A stretch of 64,000 nt of DNA from contig JADHYV010000006.1 in NCBI GenBank assembly GCA_027604705.1, positions 434,001 to 498,000 on the forward strand, read 5' to 3'. The notes under the pieces are model-generated. The model ran no database searches and had not been told where the DNA came from. It saw only the letters and a list, made by a program, of their open reading frames with translations. This document shows, in pieces, positions 1 to 11,357 of this stretch; within the stretch, counting starts at the first letter, position 1; every line of letters starts with the position of its first letter. Source of the DNA: Allomyces arbusculus (taxonomy: Eukaryota; Blastocladiomycota; Blastocladiomycetes; Blastocladiales; Blastocladiaceae). A program made the position numbers and the translations under genes.

Positions 1-1867
1 GTCCGACGAGCCTAAGTCGCTCGCGGACATGGTCGCGGGGACGGCAGCTGTGTCGAAGTTGTTTGGCTTCAAGTCGGATCAGCTCGAGCTCGTGGAAGTC
101 AAAAACGCCCTGAACGACAAGGGTGAGAGAGTCACGGTCGAGTTCATTTTCCTGCCGCAACCGGCGGTGCTGCTGGCACTGAAAAACTCGCATCCGTACG
201 GGTACCTCGACGCACTCTTTGCAATTCTGGGCTTGGCCTACCGCGATAACGGCGCGCTCTACGGCCTGTTTTACGTGACCGAGTACGCTGCCATTTTGTC
301 CCCCTGATCGACGCGCGTGTGCAGACAGAACTCTGTCTCATGTTTGCCACCTCTGTGAAGTTATCAAACCAGCCAAAACGAACTCGCGTTGACCATGTTC
401 GTCGACCAATTCGCGTCGCTGTGCCCAAACCTGACCTACATCATGGCCAACTACGAGCCGCGCACCGTGATCATGGACGGCGGCGCCTACCTCGACGTGC
501 GCCAGCGCATCGCACCCATCCATGCCCTGCTCGATGCGCGCAACGTCACCCTGACGGCGATTCCTGTGACCACGACGCGGCCTCTTGTCGACCGGCCGGC
601 GCGCACGGCCTTCTACTACCAGCAACTCGGCCGGGTCATTGATATTCTCATCGGGTTCAACCGGCTCGATTCGGCCGTCTCGGCGCACACGGCCAAGTTG
701 TCGATGCCGCCCGCGCTGGAAATGTGGACTCCCGTACGCTCTGTTGCCTCCTCCGCCAACAAGAGCTAGCGAGAGTATGCGTGATCTGACGCTGCCGTGT
801 ACCAGCAGGCGCTCTTGGACTTTCTCGACGCCGGGTCCAAACTCTTCAATGAGAAAAGCCAAGGTTATCGGCAGCAGCGCGTCGCGATTGACCAGAGGAT
901 CAAGGAGTTTGACCAGCGCATCGCTAAATGCACAGAGGCGAAGGCCACGGCCGACGCCGCCATTAAGCGGCACGAAACGGTCAAGGTCTACGTGCCCGGC
1001 CTCATGGTCGTGGTCGTTGGCATCACGTCCGTGGCCGTAAACCATTTTGGCCCCGTCGTCACAGTCTTGGCCGTGTGCATGCTCGCGGCTGGCACGATTG
1101 GGCTCATGCAGGTGAGCGAGAGAAAGGCGCAGCAGCTGAAAGCCACGCGCGACAAGGCCGAGAAGCAGTTGCCCGAGTTGGCAACCGAGAAGAGCAAGGT
1201 TGGTGGTATGCTCCCGGAGGTGGCGGTTAAGATCAAGGCTGTTGCCAACTGGCAGGCTATGCTCGAACTCGTGCGCAACGCGTGTCCGACGGGCAAGGAC
1301 GTGTCAGTCGCAGCGCTGATCCCGTTGCGCAAGCCGCTCATCAGTCTCTGTTCTCGAGCGGCATCGGATTCGCCCACGCTCAACGAGGACTTGGCCGACC
1401 TTGCCATGGCGTTCCTCGGCACCACGGGCGATGACGCGAAACGGGTGCGCTCTTTCCTGTACTCGCTCGCCACACAGCTCAGGCAATCACGGGCCGAGAG
1501 CTCAAGCAGCGCGGCAGTGCAGCGCGAGCTGGCTGTCGAGCCACTCACGGAAGAGCCGCCCGAACCGGCCGCTGCACGTCCGGTCGGCAAGATCGTTGCG
1601 ATGCCGGTCATCCTCAGGCCAGGGAATGACGTGCCGAAGATCGAGGAAGCGCGTCAAGGCCCTCCGGTACCCGACGCTGACTATTTGGGCGTCACATTCG
1701 AGGAGATTATGAGCGAGCACGACCATGGACTGGTGATACCAGAGTTGCCTCCTCCTCTCCTGGTGATGCCAGGGTTGCCTCCTCCCCTGGAATTGGTCGA
1801 ACCGGGTCCTGTGGATCGGGCGGCCAAGCTGTCTCATCAAAGTCAGGAGGCCGACGAGTTGCTCTGA
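1..1867 (+). CDS. AIG1/GIMAP-like P-loop family protein with coiled-coil/membrane tail (5' end cut by window)
   Basis: Proposed exons <1..282, 373..733 and 806..1867. Introns have GTACGC donors and AG acceptors and all phases agree. The P-loop lies before the window. What remains aligns by eye with the intact relative at 28.5-30.3 kb: the strand pattern after G3, a hydrophobic strand ending in LFYV, then a helical block with the motif FYYQQL. The first intron has the same position and phase (2) as in that relative. The G3-like site reads LPQP, not DxPG, so GTP hydrolysis may be lost. The third exon encodes a helical region with two adjoining hydrophobic stretches (about 988-1110) flanked by charged, coiled-coil-like helices. 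The tail is Pro/Glu-rich and holds an imperfect 30-bp tandem repeat (PELPPPLLVM / PGLPPPLELV). A membrane-anchored GTPase-like protein is the best guess; substrate and role are unknown. Confidence 0.6.
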
Positions 1868-4345
1868 TTTCGGCGGAGACGATTTTGATCCAACCGACGT
1901 GGATGATCATTTTGTTGCTGTGACCCCATATGGATCTGTTGCATGGTGCGGTTTTCTCGGCACTCTTTGTACATACATACCGATTTTTTGGGTCATAAAG
2001 GCATGACCTTTTCTGAGCCTGATGTACACGGCTGAAGGAATCCTTTTCATGTGAAAAGTGAATCAGCCCTCCATTTATTGTTGTCTTCCTGACCCGGCAA
2101 ACATCATTTCGCATCGATGGTGCGCTGCATTCTTCCGTGGACGTTTCTTCGGTGTGTTGCTACAGCGCGACAATGTACGGCGCGACAATGGAGAGTGCGG
2201 CGAGGCCTGGGTCGTCGTCGGTGAGCGACGTGGCAGGTATCGCAATGACAGCGACCAGCGCATCCGCCAGTCGCCAAAGTTGAGGGCAGGGATCCGGCCC
2301 GGCATCGGCAGTGGGTGGAAGTGGATCGGGGACGGGTGGAGATGTAGCCGATGCTGGTGGCCGCGAGGGAATGCCGACGGGGGCTGGGGTCGAATTTGAT
2401 GGTGGAGCGGTTGAGTCGATTGCTGGCGGGGCCACATCGTTCGGCGAATCTGCAGAATGCGCAAGTGCGGTCGAATTGCCTGATGCCTCCTCTCGCCCAT
2501 TCCAGGATGGCGCGGGTGGAGAAGGATCAGTGGGCCGTACTCGTCAAGGTTGGGCTTGGTGGCGCTTCCAGATCTGCGCCAAAGCCCGAGTGCATAGCAG
2601 GTCGCGGACAAGCCGTGGATTCAGGAGATGGCAGGTGGCGCAGAGCCGAGTGCAACTGGGCGGAATCAGAGAGCGGTACAGGGGACGAGAGATCAGCACC
2701 GGTCGACGCAATGTGAGCTGTGCTCGATCCAAATCGACACGTGAATCGGCACATGAAAGGTCTTTTTGGCCATCGTGGCCTGTAGATGCCGCTGGCCAGT
2801 GCGAGCCGGATTCGGGGGTGTTCTGGGCAGATCCCCAGGTCGAGTTGATACCGCAGCTGCAACAGAACCAAAAGGGATGAAAGGATGCGCGAGCAGCGGT
2901 CTGGTCGGTGCAGTCGTCAATAGCGTCGTCATCAAAGAGTCCAAAGCCCCGTGCGCACGTTTTTCCCCGCCAGTTGCAAATGACACGCCAGGAGAGAGCA
3001 CTCCAGAACCAGGCGTGGCCGATGATAGGGATGCCGTCAACAGTGGCGGAATCGACTCGGTGGACAAGCTGTATCGCTGATCAGTGGGGAACTGGCATGG
3101 TGGGCGGTGAGATCGGAGACCACGAAGCACTGTCAGGCGTGTGGACAGCAGGATGTGGTGGATGAGTGAGCACGGGGGTGAGGAGGGTCTGGAACAGACG
3201 GCCCATGGGCAGCTGGCCGCAGCGTCAAGATAGAGGTGGATGGTGGCGGGGTCATTGCAGAATAATCTGGGCTGACGTTCTGGATCTAATTGGCCAATAT
3301 TGCGGACAACAAGAGCGTGAAGGATTTGACACGCGTGGTCGACGGTGGCGGCGACGCTGGATCTCGCGCACCGTACGTAGCCATCATGGTCAATGAAGAT
3401 TCAGAGCTCTCCTTCAGAAAGCACCGTCAGCTGCTGTACGCGTCTCAGATCGCGAATCATGTCGCTCTCACTGCCCATAGCCCAAGTAAGACGCACCGCT
3501 TCCATGACTGCCATCGCTTTAACGTTGAACCGCACACAAACGGGTTCTCAATCACGTACGGGCCAATGTACTGACGCACCCACCCCGAGTCGATGTGGCC
3601 TTCCATCCAGCCAGCAATCGTGTCGTCGATCCACCGTGCATCATGTCGCACACAGCAGCGCGAACAGGAAAAGATAGGCACTTCAGTGGACCCGCCGTCG
3701 CGATACCAGGACGCACTACACGCACGAACAGAAATCCGTCTTTGGTCGGCCGCACTTTTGGCCCGGCATGTCCATTGCGGCCAAGATGAATGGCCTTGAC
3801 TGTCAGGCTGAATTGTTCCTCGACGCGGGAATAAACCAGGCTGATGGTCGCGTCATGCGCACCAGAGGTATCAAATAGCCACTCGTCGGCTAGGTGAGCA
3901 TTGGCCGAGTGCGACGCGCACAGCGCAGAAATAGGTGCTCGCATTGCAACCAACTGATGAGCACGGGTAGCGTCAAGAGCGGCTGGTGCGCTGACACTCC
4001 GCATGATGGTCGGTTCGTGTTGATGTTGACGTCGTTGCTCGCCGTTCATGATGATTGCTTTTGGAAGGCCGCAGATGTCGCTGCCGCGGTTCGTGGCACG
4101 TCCTTGCGCCAGCGTGACCGTATCGCGCGCAAATACACGAGGGCTTGACAATGAACATCTTGCGGGGAGTGCAATGGCACTCTGCAACAGCGCCTGGGAG
4201 TCGATGTTGCGCGCCTGACTTGCCTGATCATGGTGTGAGCTTGAACCACGCAAGATCTCACTCGAGGTTGACCACACACAAATCGCTTGAAGTACATGGC
4301 ATTCTTTTTCGCTAAAATGCGACGCTATGTCCGCCGTCATGTCAC
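1868..4345. other. Gene-poor stretch with unassigned minus-strand coding-like fragments
   Basis: No gene can be built with confidence. On the minus strand, 2160-2435 reads as a Pro/Ser/Thr-rich peptide ending in a hydrophobic segment, 2693-3130 is Ser/Pro-rich, and 3457-4340 holds two overlapping open frames. One of these includes a stretch of protein-like composition around 3690-3880 (FSLTVKAIHLGRNG), the other one around 3490-3640 (YIGPYVIENPFVCG). The switch of frame near 3600-3680 and the lack of a start with strong context suggest a decayed gene or a multi-exon gene I cannot resolve. I recognise no family. Confidence 0.3.
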
Positions 4346-4950
4346 TGCGATTCAGACATCCTGTTTTGCCGAGAAGCTCGTGACGCCACGTCTACAATTA
4401 TGCTATATGTTTGGAAACGACCGGGATCATATCTGGAGAGTCGCTATATGTACATCAGGAATTCGGTCATACTTTTCTATCCAAATCTCTCTCAGCGCGA
4501 TCGGTGGGAGGGAAAATCAAGACTTTTTCAACACGTGTCAGTCATCAAACATCCTCTGTCGCGTCTAGTGCTGCTTTTCGCCGGGACACGAAGCCGGCAA
4601 GGGTGGCGGGCCTGGAATGTGGTTTGTGCGGCCGGATGTGTAGCGCGGTTCGCCTGTGGTGCTGGGCTCTAAGTGTGCAGGGTCGACCTTAGAGAGCAGT
4701 TGCTGTCGCTTTTGCTGGCCACTGGCTGGCGGTGTTGAATTGGGATCGGATCATTTTGTCTTTTTGGTGTGGCCGCGGCGCTGGAGAAATGGCAGCAAAA
4801 AGCGCGAGATGGGAAAAAGAGGTTGTTCGTGATCGTTCACAAAAGATCTGCCCGCAAACATCTCTTTACATAACTGACGACAGTGTCGTTTTGTATGAAA
4901 CTCTCATCCACCACATGCCCTCCACGAACCGCTGAATCGCGCCCATAACC
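4346..4950. other. AT-richer intergenic stretch
   Basis: Base composition is visibly more AT-rich than the surrounding coding DNA. Both strands carry only short open frames of unbiased composition. No recognisable gene, repeat or RNA was seen. Confidence 0.4.
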
Positions 4951-4954
4951 ACCT

Positions 4955-5100
4955 CTCACCCACGCATGACGTCGCCGCGCACGAATGTGCCAACCACCTT
5001 TCCTGCGCGCACGTCATCGCAAAGCTCCCCTTGCGGCACCACGGGTGCATGGCAGGATCAAACGCGCCCTCCCTCTCGCGCTGCTACACGAGCACCTGTG
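4955..5100 (-). pseudogene. Duplicated fragment of the cPLA2-like gene (C-terminal exon)
   Basis: The DNA at about 5005-5080 matches about 7143-7218 with only a handful of differences, including an uninterrupted shared run through the codons for FDPAMHPWCR. Weaker similarity reaches back to about 4955. The source is the last exon of the minus-strand cPLA2-like gene some 2 kb away, and the fragment has the same orientation. It is far too short to encode a lipase and lacks the catalytic blocks. The divergence, partly at third codon positions, suggests a moderately old local duplication and not an assembly artefact. Confidence 0.75.
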
Positions 5101-5769
5101 TCAGTGACCCGGAATATCGACTGTGACGCTCTGTGCCGCTTTCTTTGCTTCCTCGGTCGCAAAATCCGACCGATCGCATTGTGACGGCTTGGAGATGGGG
5201 CGCGAACTGCATGGGATAGCCCCTCGCGGAGCGGGGTATATACTATGTACGACTGTCTTTGAGCCAATCATCGAGTTAGACGCGTTGGGGAGCGCTCGTT
5301 CAGTTTCATGTTAAATTCGGGTCGTGTTTTTTGCGCCACCGTCCATGCACACGTAAGTAATGACCGAGAAATGACGCAGAGATGGACCGATCTTGTCCAG
5401 AAAATGGCCAGTAGCGACCTGATCGCGCTGCCGACGCGTCCCAGTGCATCGCACACCCCGATGCTGTGGCCACGCTGATCTCGACCTCTCCCACGGCGCG
5501 GTGCGCGGCCCACAAAAGGCGCGCTCTCCCTCGTCGAGACCACCGTCAACGCTCCTCGACCAACTACAACGACGAGCACCTTTCATTCGTGAACGACAAC
5601 GCTGTTTTGCCAGCAGGTTCGTCCGCACCGTTGCCTCGCTTGTCGCACAGAGATATCGCACAGCTCGCGCCATCTCTTTCGGACGTTTATCTCATTCGCG
5701 CCCTGCACCTTAACCACCCGTCCTCGTCTCCGTCTCGCAGTCGAATCGACCCCAATCGCCATCACCAAC
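5101..5769. other. Intergenic region upstream of the orphan gene at 5770
   Basis: No convincing coding sequence on either strand. The last 200 bases are pyrimidine-rich on the plus strand and end in a CCAACATGA start context, as expected for a promoter and 5' UTR of the next gene. Confidence 0.35.
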
Positions 5770-6810
5770 ATGATCTCGCCCCAGTCCATCCCCGTCCGCG
5801 ACCGTGGCGTCCGCACTGATCCCGCCGCACCGTCGATGCCGCGCGGGTCTCCTCTGCACGAGAAGAAACCACCCAGCAGGATGGACCTAGCGGCTCGCGT
5901 GCTCGCCGCGGCGGACGCCATTGCGCGGCACCAGCAGAAGGAAACGCATGAGGCCGCCAGTCCGGAGAACGACGACGGCTGCGTCACGACCGAGTGCCAG
6001 ACCAAGAACAGGACGGGCAAGGCGGTGGCCAAGACGGTGCCCGACGCGTCGGCTTCGAGCGCGTCGCAGTCGGCGACAGGCCGCGCTGGCGCCAGCCAAG
6101 ACCCTGCGCGCGCGGCCACCGCCTCGACCGGTGCAGCAAAGACACGCGCAACATCGACGCGCAACTTGGTTCTGCAGCGCGTGATGCAGCCCCCAACACC
6201 CGCCCAGCCGGCGATCGACGAACCCGCGTTGTCGACGTCGAGCGACTCGACAGTTTGCGCGTCGGTGCCTACGGGCCTCAAGAAGCCCAACGACGTGGTG
6301 CCCAAAGCCGAGTGTCGCGACATCTTGAAGTTCATTGGCCCCAAGGCGGTGCACATGAAGTACGAGGTCGGCGCGCACCTGCCGGCGCACATCCCGCGCG
6401 AAATCGAGCTGTTCATCAAGGACGTGCGGACGTGTGTCAATGATTGGCCGTCGTACACGAAGACGTGGCTCCACTGCGTCGAGTACCACAGCGGCACCTG
6501 GTTCGTGGCTGCTGGGTTCTTTGCTTACCTGCACCGCACGGAGAATGACAAGGGTAGGCGGAACCACGCCGGCTACGAGGCCGTGCGCGAGGAAATTCAG
6601 AAGCTGCTGCTTAACTTGAAGAAGGTCGGCAAGCTCCATAAGATCAATGTCGGGAACGACAAGCTCGCGCCGGGCCTTGAAGCTGGAAAGGGCGGGAACA
6701 ACGGTGGCAAAAACGGCACGTGGTTTGTGCGTCCGGACGTGGACTTTGCGGATCTCGCTGAGCGCGCCAAGCTCGCCGCGGTGCTCGCCAAGCCCGCCAG
6801 TCGCGGCTGA
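5770..6810 (+). CDS. Orphan protein with a conserved-looking globular C-terminal half
   Basis: A single open frame of 346 codons with the GC-rich codon bias of its neighbours; no intron is needed. Residues 1-170 are Ala/Ser/Thr/Pro-rich and probably disordered. Residues about 180-300 look globular: alternating helical and aromatic segments (LKFIGPKAVHMKY, TWLHCVEYHSGTWFVAAGFF) followed by a basic amphipathic helix (EIQKLLLNLKKVGKLHKI). A Gly/Asn/Lys-rich linker precedes the last helix. There is no signal peptide and no membrane segment except perhaps the short hydrophobic FVAAGFFAYL. I do not recognise the family and assign no function. An overlapping frame on the other strand is a codon-bias shadow. 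Confidence 0.65.
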   Translation: MISPQSIPVRDRGVRTDPAAPSMPRGSPLHEKKPPSRMDLAARVLAAADAIARHQQKETHEAASPENDDGCVTTECQTKNRTGKAVAKTVPDASASSASQSATGRAGASQDPARAATASTGAAKTRATSTRNLVLQRVMQPPTPAQPAIDEPALSTSSDSTVCASVPTGLKKPNDVVPKAECRDILKFIGPKAVHMKYEVGAHLPAHIPREIELFIKDVRTCVNDWPSYTKTWLHCVEYHSGTWFVAAGFFAYLHRTENDKGRRNHAGYEAVREEIQKLLLNLKKVGKLHKINVGNDKLAPGLEAGKGGNNGGKNGTWFVRPDVDFADLAERAKLAAVLAKPASRG

Positions 6811-7009
6811 GCAAAGTGGGGCAAGCGGGGCAAGCGGTCGGCCTCCCGCTGGTAAAGTTGAACTGGGATTTGTTCATATATTTCTTGTGGTCGCGCGAAA
6901 ACGAGAGGGGCGGCGATTGAAGAGAGCAGCCGCGAGATGGGAAATTATGGTTTTTTTGTCAATTTGATGGACCCGGTTACATCCATTGACACAAATTTCT
7001 CCCTTTAGC

Positions 7010-10000
7010 TCACTCCACCGTCTCGTCCTCCTTCCCCTCTGCAACATGACCTTCCACGACCCGCTCAATCGCATCGACAATCGCCTCGCGCCCACGCACG
7101 ACTTTGCCGCGCACCACCTGCGCAAGTTGCCGCGCTTGCGCGCGCGTCATCACAAAGTTCCCCGTGCGGCACCACGGGTGCATGGCAGGATCAAACGCGC
7201 CCTCCCCCTCGCGCTCCGGGACGAGCGGCACGTACACGAGCACTTTCCCGTTACGCTCAATCACGTACACCGACCTCTCCACCCGCCCATCCGCGACTTC
7301 GACTTTGGAAAACAGCGTGTCGAGCGGGAGGTGCGGCACGTCGAGCTGCCACTGGTCCACAAAGGCATTGTACCGCGCGGCGTTGCTGCGCGAAATCGCA
7401 CCGAAAATATCGGCCGAGGCGTCGAGCAGGATTAGAATGTCGGGCGGCGATGCTCGCGCAGTCGGGTGCGCGAGTGACGGCAGGGGGTAGTTGAACGCGA
7501 GCCCAGCGTCGGCGAGTGGGAGCGTCGGTTGAGCGTGCAGATGCGAGCGGGAGGTCGCATCCGGGTCGTACCACGGATTCGGGACGGTGGTCGGGTCGAT
7601 GGGATGCACGTGCGCGATTTCCTCCTGGATGACGGCGGTAGTGGATGAGATATGCGAAAAATGGAGGCGATGTGTGAGTTCGGATTGGGCGTACCTCGGC
7701 GACGAACCGTTCGATCGTTTGCCGTAGGTCGTCGGGGAGCGCAAACATGCCCTTGATCTCGTCCCAAGCGTGCGAGATAGTACCGGCAAACGCCGACCCC
7801 CACAGGCCCATAAGGAGCGGAAGCGGCATTTCGGGCAGTTGTCTATCGAGACAGTTCAGGTCAGTATGCCGGCCAGTGCGAAACGCATTTACAACAAACT
7901 GCAACGTACTCTTGACTGACCCCGTGCACAAACTCGCGCCCAAGCCCCCACACCGGCACACGCGCCGTCACGTCTCTGCGCTCCGGATCAAAATACGCGA
8001 CATCTACATGCTTCGTATCCCACGTGACCCACGCGTACTCGTGCTGCCGCGGGTCATACGTGACGGCTGCAAACAGTGGCCACGGATGCACGTGCGGGTC
8101 GAGTTGCACGTCCGACAGTTTCGGGTAATATCGGAGACGCCGGTCCGTGCGGCGGTCAATGGGCGCGGGCAAGCCAGCCATGTCACGCAACTTGTCGATG
8201 GCGCGCTTAAGAGGCGGCGGACGGGTTGCGAGTGCGGTGGGGGTGACAGAGAGCGGGAAGTCGACCATGTCGGCGAGCAGCTGGTGCGCGACGAGGACGC
8301 CGAAAAAGTCGGCGACGGCGACGGGTTTGGCGAAGAGTTTCTTGTGCACAATCGGCGTCATCAGCGCCATGAGGTCGGTGGGCGCGAGCGTGATGATCTT
8401 TTCGATGGTGAGCAGGTCGGCCTCGAGGGTCCCGCCGAGATGGTCGAGCACCGAGTCGAGGTTGAGGTCCACGAGGAGCCACTGGGCGAGCGTGTAGGTG
8501 CTGCCGGAGAGCCCACCTGCGACGAGCCAAATGCAGCGGTGAGTATAGTTCCAGCGGTTGGGGGGGGGGGGGGGGGGCGAGGTGCGCAGCACATACAGAC
8601 ATATTGCGACGCTTGCAGAACGCCAATATCTTGAAGGCCTTGCAAGAAGCCGACGGCCGCGACCATGGCGCGATACCCGCCGCCGCTACACGGACGAGTC
8701 AATACCAAGTGAGCGTTTTGCACACGTAGCCTCGGATCAGTGTAACGCGCGTACCTCATGGCGATCGCAATCGACGGCGTGTGGTGAAGGTCGAGCCACG
8801 ACCGGTGCGGCACGAGCTCCTTGAGCGCCTCCTTGACGACGCGCTTGCGCTTGCGAATGTATTGCTTTTCCTCGCGCGACGGTCCAGTCTCCTCTCTGCA
8901 GAATTCATGAAATTAGACTCAAATCGCCGTCCGGCAGCAGAAACTCGAATCACGTACGTCGCCTCGGCTGTCCACTTGGCCTCCGGGAACCGTTCCATAT
9001 CGTCGACGAGCACGCGCTCCATGTCCTCTATCAATCCTGAACTCAACCACCGCGACCCTTCGTCCACGACCTCGCGCGTCCACTGCGCGAGCCGGTCCTC
9101 GAGCCCGCTCACCGCCTCGATCCGGCCCGTCTCGGGCCGCCGCCGGAACACGACGTCTGCGACCCAATCGATCCCGAACACGCCGACGGTCACGCGGGGC
9201 GTCAGTGCGCGGGACGTCGTCGATTCGGGTGTCACACCACCATTGGCCACGGCTTGCGCGAGCGCCGTCCTCGACTCGCTGAACAGCAGCATTTCGTTGA
9301 AGCAGATCAGCGTCGGCTGGTCGAGCAGTGGGGACGGCGGGATCGTCGCAGTCGTGCCGGGCGCAATCTCGTGAATTTCGAGATGCAATTGCCGCTCGCC
9401 CGCGCGGTTTGACAGGTCGCACTGGTCAATCGCCGACGCAAGCAGCGCCTTCCATGCATCGGCTGGTGCGGATGGCGTCAACGGTGCGGGCGCGTCCGGC
9501 ACGGGCTCGCGGGCGCGGTCGCGGACCAGGTCGACGAGTACGCGCCACAACTCCTGTGGTGCCGTCATCGTCGTCGGCCTCCCCGCGACCGGCGCACTGC
9601 TGCTCTTGACCACTTCCCCGCCGTCTGCAGCGCACCAAGCTGCTGGCAGAACCCCCTTCGGCACTTGCGCAACGACAAGCGACCACGCCTGGTCGACGAG
9701 TGCAGTCACTTTCTGCCACGACGGCACGTCAAGAACGACATCATGGTACCGCGTGACGTAGACGGGCCGCGCCGACGCGTTGGTCACGGCGAGCGACTGC
9801 GCCTGGCGCCCGAGCCGCGGGACCTCGGGCATTGCTGGTGCTGAGACGACTTGCACGTCCGCGCCGTCGTCGCGCTCGTTACCGGGATCGATCCGGCGCG
9901 CCCACGCCGTGCGCGCGCGCGCCGCCCAGTCGCGCCACTTGGTGGCGACATTTTGCCACGCGTCGTTGGCGTCGGACGCGAGGTTCGGGTTGATGCCCGT

Positions 10001-10336
10001 CTCGAGATCGGCCGTGGTCGAGGTTTGCACAGCTCCGGGATCCGCATCAACGGCGCGACGCGCCTCCTCTTTGGCTTGCTTTCGGCGCTCCTCCTCGGCA
10101 CGCAGCTCGTGGGGCTTCTTCTTGGGTTCGTCTTGGGACAGGGCAAGTGCAAAAACAGCCGCAGCGAACGCGACTGTTGCCCATTTGCGTGCGGACGATG
10201 GGTGGTCGAGGAGCCAAATGGCGCGGTCTGTAGGGCCCGCGTTATAGGTGGCAACTTGGGGCCGGAAAGCGTTGCGTGTTTGCAGGTGCACTGGTGGCCG
10301 TCGTCGTGTTGCTGCCAAGATCGCGGTAATGGTCAT
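7010..10336 (-). CDS. Cytosolic phospholipase A2-like (cPLA2/PLA2c-type) lipase with N-terminal anchor
   Basis: Proposed CDS complement(7010..7624, 7695..7842, 7910..8516, 8597..8685, 8755..8895, 8958..10336), 992 aa. All five introns are GT-AG and 62-80 nt long, and every phase closes. The Ser-Asp dyad expected of this family is visible: an oxyanion block SGGGYRAM (about 507-514), the nucleophile elbow GLSGST (Ser about 540), a MGLWGSAF block, and LLDASAD carrying the likely catalytic Asp (about 856). The N-terminus is Arg-rich and followed by one hydrophobic helix (about 52-68) and a charged linker, so the protein may be mitochondrial or anchored in another membrane. No C2 domain is recognisable. 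The family releases fatty acid from the sn-2 position of membrane phospholipids. Fungal phospholipase B relatives are secreted; this one has no clear signal peptide. Confidence 0.88.
8560..8577. repeat. Homopolymer of 18 G (C18 on the coding strand) inside an intron of the lipase gene
   Basis: Eighteen consecutive G on the plus strand, within the 80-nt intron 8517..8596, which separates the oxyanion block from the nucleophile elbow. On the transcript it is a C-tract between the donor and the branch region. Confidence 0.9.
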
Positions 10337-10590
10337 TGTGCTTGCTGAATGTTTGTTGATGGTGGTGTTGAAGGGAGAAAAGGATGCGCGCGCGGGCCGG
10401 GGATCGAACCGGCGGACGCGAAGCTGCGGTGAGTTCAGGCGGGTGATCGACCTGCCACAACCATCCTTTCAGGAAGCCCAGCTTGCCCAAATCATTGTGC
10501 ACGTCGACGAAGCTGACCTGTTGCGCACGAATCCCGATTCATTCGACCCTTGGACCAGCACCCACGACTCGCTGCAATTCGTTCCCAATC

Positions 10591-11357
10591 ATGTCGTCGA
10601 CAGTCAAGAAAGTGATGGTCCAGCCCATTGTATGTCGCGACCGAAACGGCGCCTTTTGCCCTTGCGATCACGAATGATCCCGAATTCTCGCGCGCTCACG
10701 CAACATGCGCTCTTTCTGTCAAGGCGGTGGTGTTCAAGCACCTGCAAAACGTACTTGTCCAATTCTGGTCCCATTGTCGCGGCCACTGATTCGGCGCAAA
10801 ACCGCAGCGTCGAGCGCTGCTGTCCTTCGACGGCAGCGTTCATGCCATGGCCACTCCCCATTGATGGCCGCAAAATGCGCACGCCTTCCAGGCGCAACCA
10901 TTCCACTCGACTCGCCGCGCTCTTGCTCCGACCCGTTCGCACCACCACCACGCGACCACTCCACTCACGACGATGCGAACTCTTTCTGCTAGAAACAACG
11001 CGTGTCGGTGTGGCTCTTTGAGCAAGACGAGATGCGCATCGAGGGCGTGATCAACGTACGCCTCGTATTCGCTTCCCCCGAAACCGTCCTGCCGCCGCTT
11101 CTGACCGTCCTCCTGTGCCAGGGCTTCGACGAGTTTATGAATCTGGTCCTGGACGACGCCGAGGAAGTGCACTACAAGAAGGGCACACGGCAGGTCGTGA
11201 ACCGCAAGCCCCTGACCCGCATCCTGCTCAAGGGCGACAACATCACCCTGTACGTGGCGTGGGCATTGCTGGAGGAGGTCGGGACCGAGTTGACGGTTTT
11301 GTTGCGTGTAGGTTGCAACCGGTCGAGTCGGCAGTGGCGGTCGAGGCATCGGCATAG
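10591..11357 (+). CDS. SNRPE: Small nuclear ribonucleoprotein Sm-E
   Basis: Proposed exons 10591..10629, 10724..10750, 10993..11055, 11122..11249 and 11312..11357, 100 aa. The protein starts [11 protein letters not shown], continues through KHLQN and [15 protein letters not shown] (Sm1 motif), then [16 protein letters not shown], and closes with the Sm2-like [13 protein letters not shown]. All are diagnostic of Sm-E. It belongs to the heptameric Sm ring that assembles on U1, U2, U4 and U5 snRNAs in the spliceosome. The length fits the family, with a short extra acidic/Ala tail. Four introns in about 300 coding bases, one of them 242 nt, make it the most intron-dense gene here. It lies divergently from the lipase gene, with 254 bp between the two start codons. 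Confidence 0.95.

Noticed and set aside
10384-10470. tRNA-like sequence on the minus strand: a GGTTCGATCCC box, GGATG/CATCC ends and a following TTTT
   Set aside because: The T-stem does not pair with a 7-nt loop, the D- and anticodon arms cannot be folded convincingly, and it lies in the leader between two divergent genes. Probably chance, or a relic.
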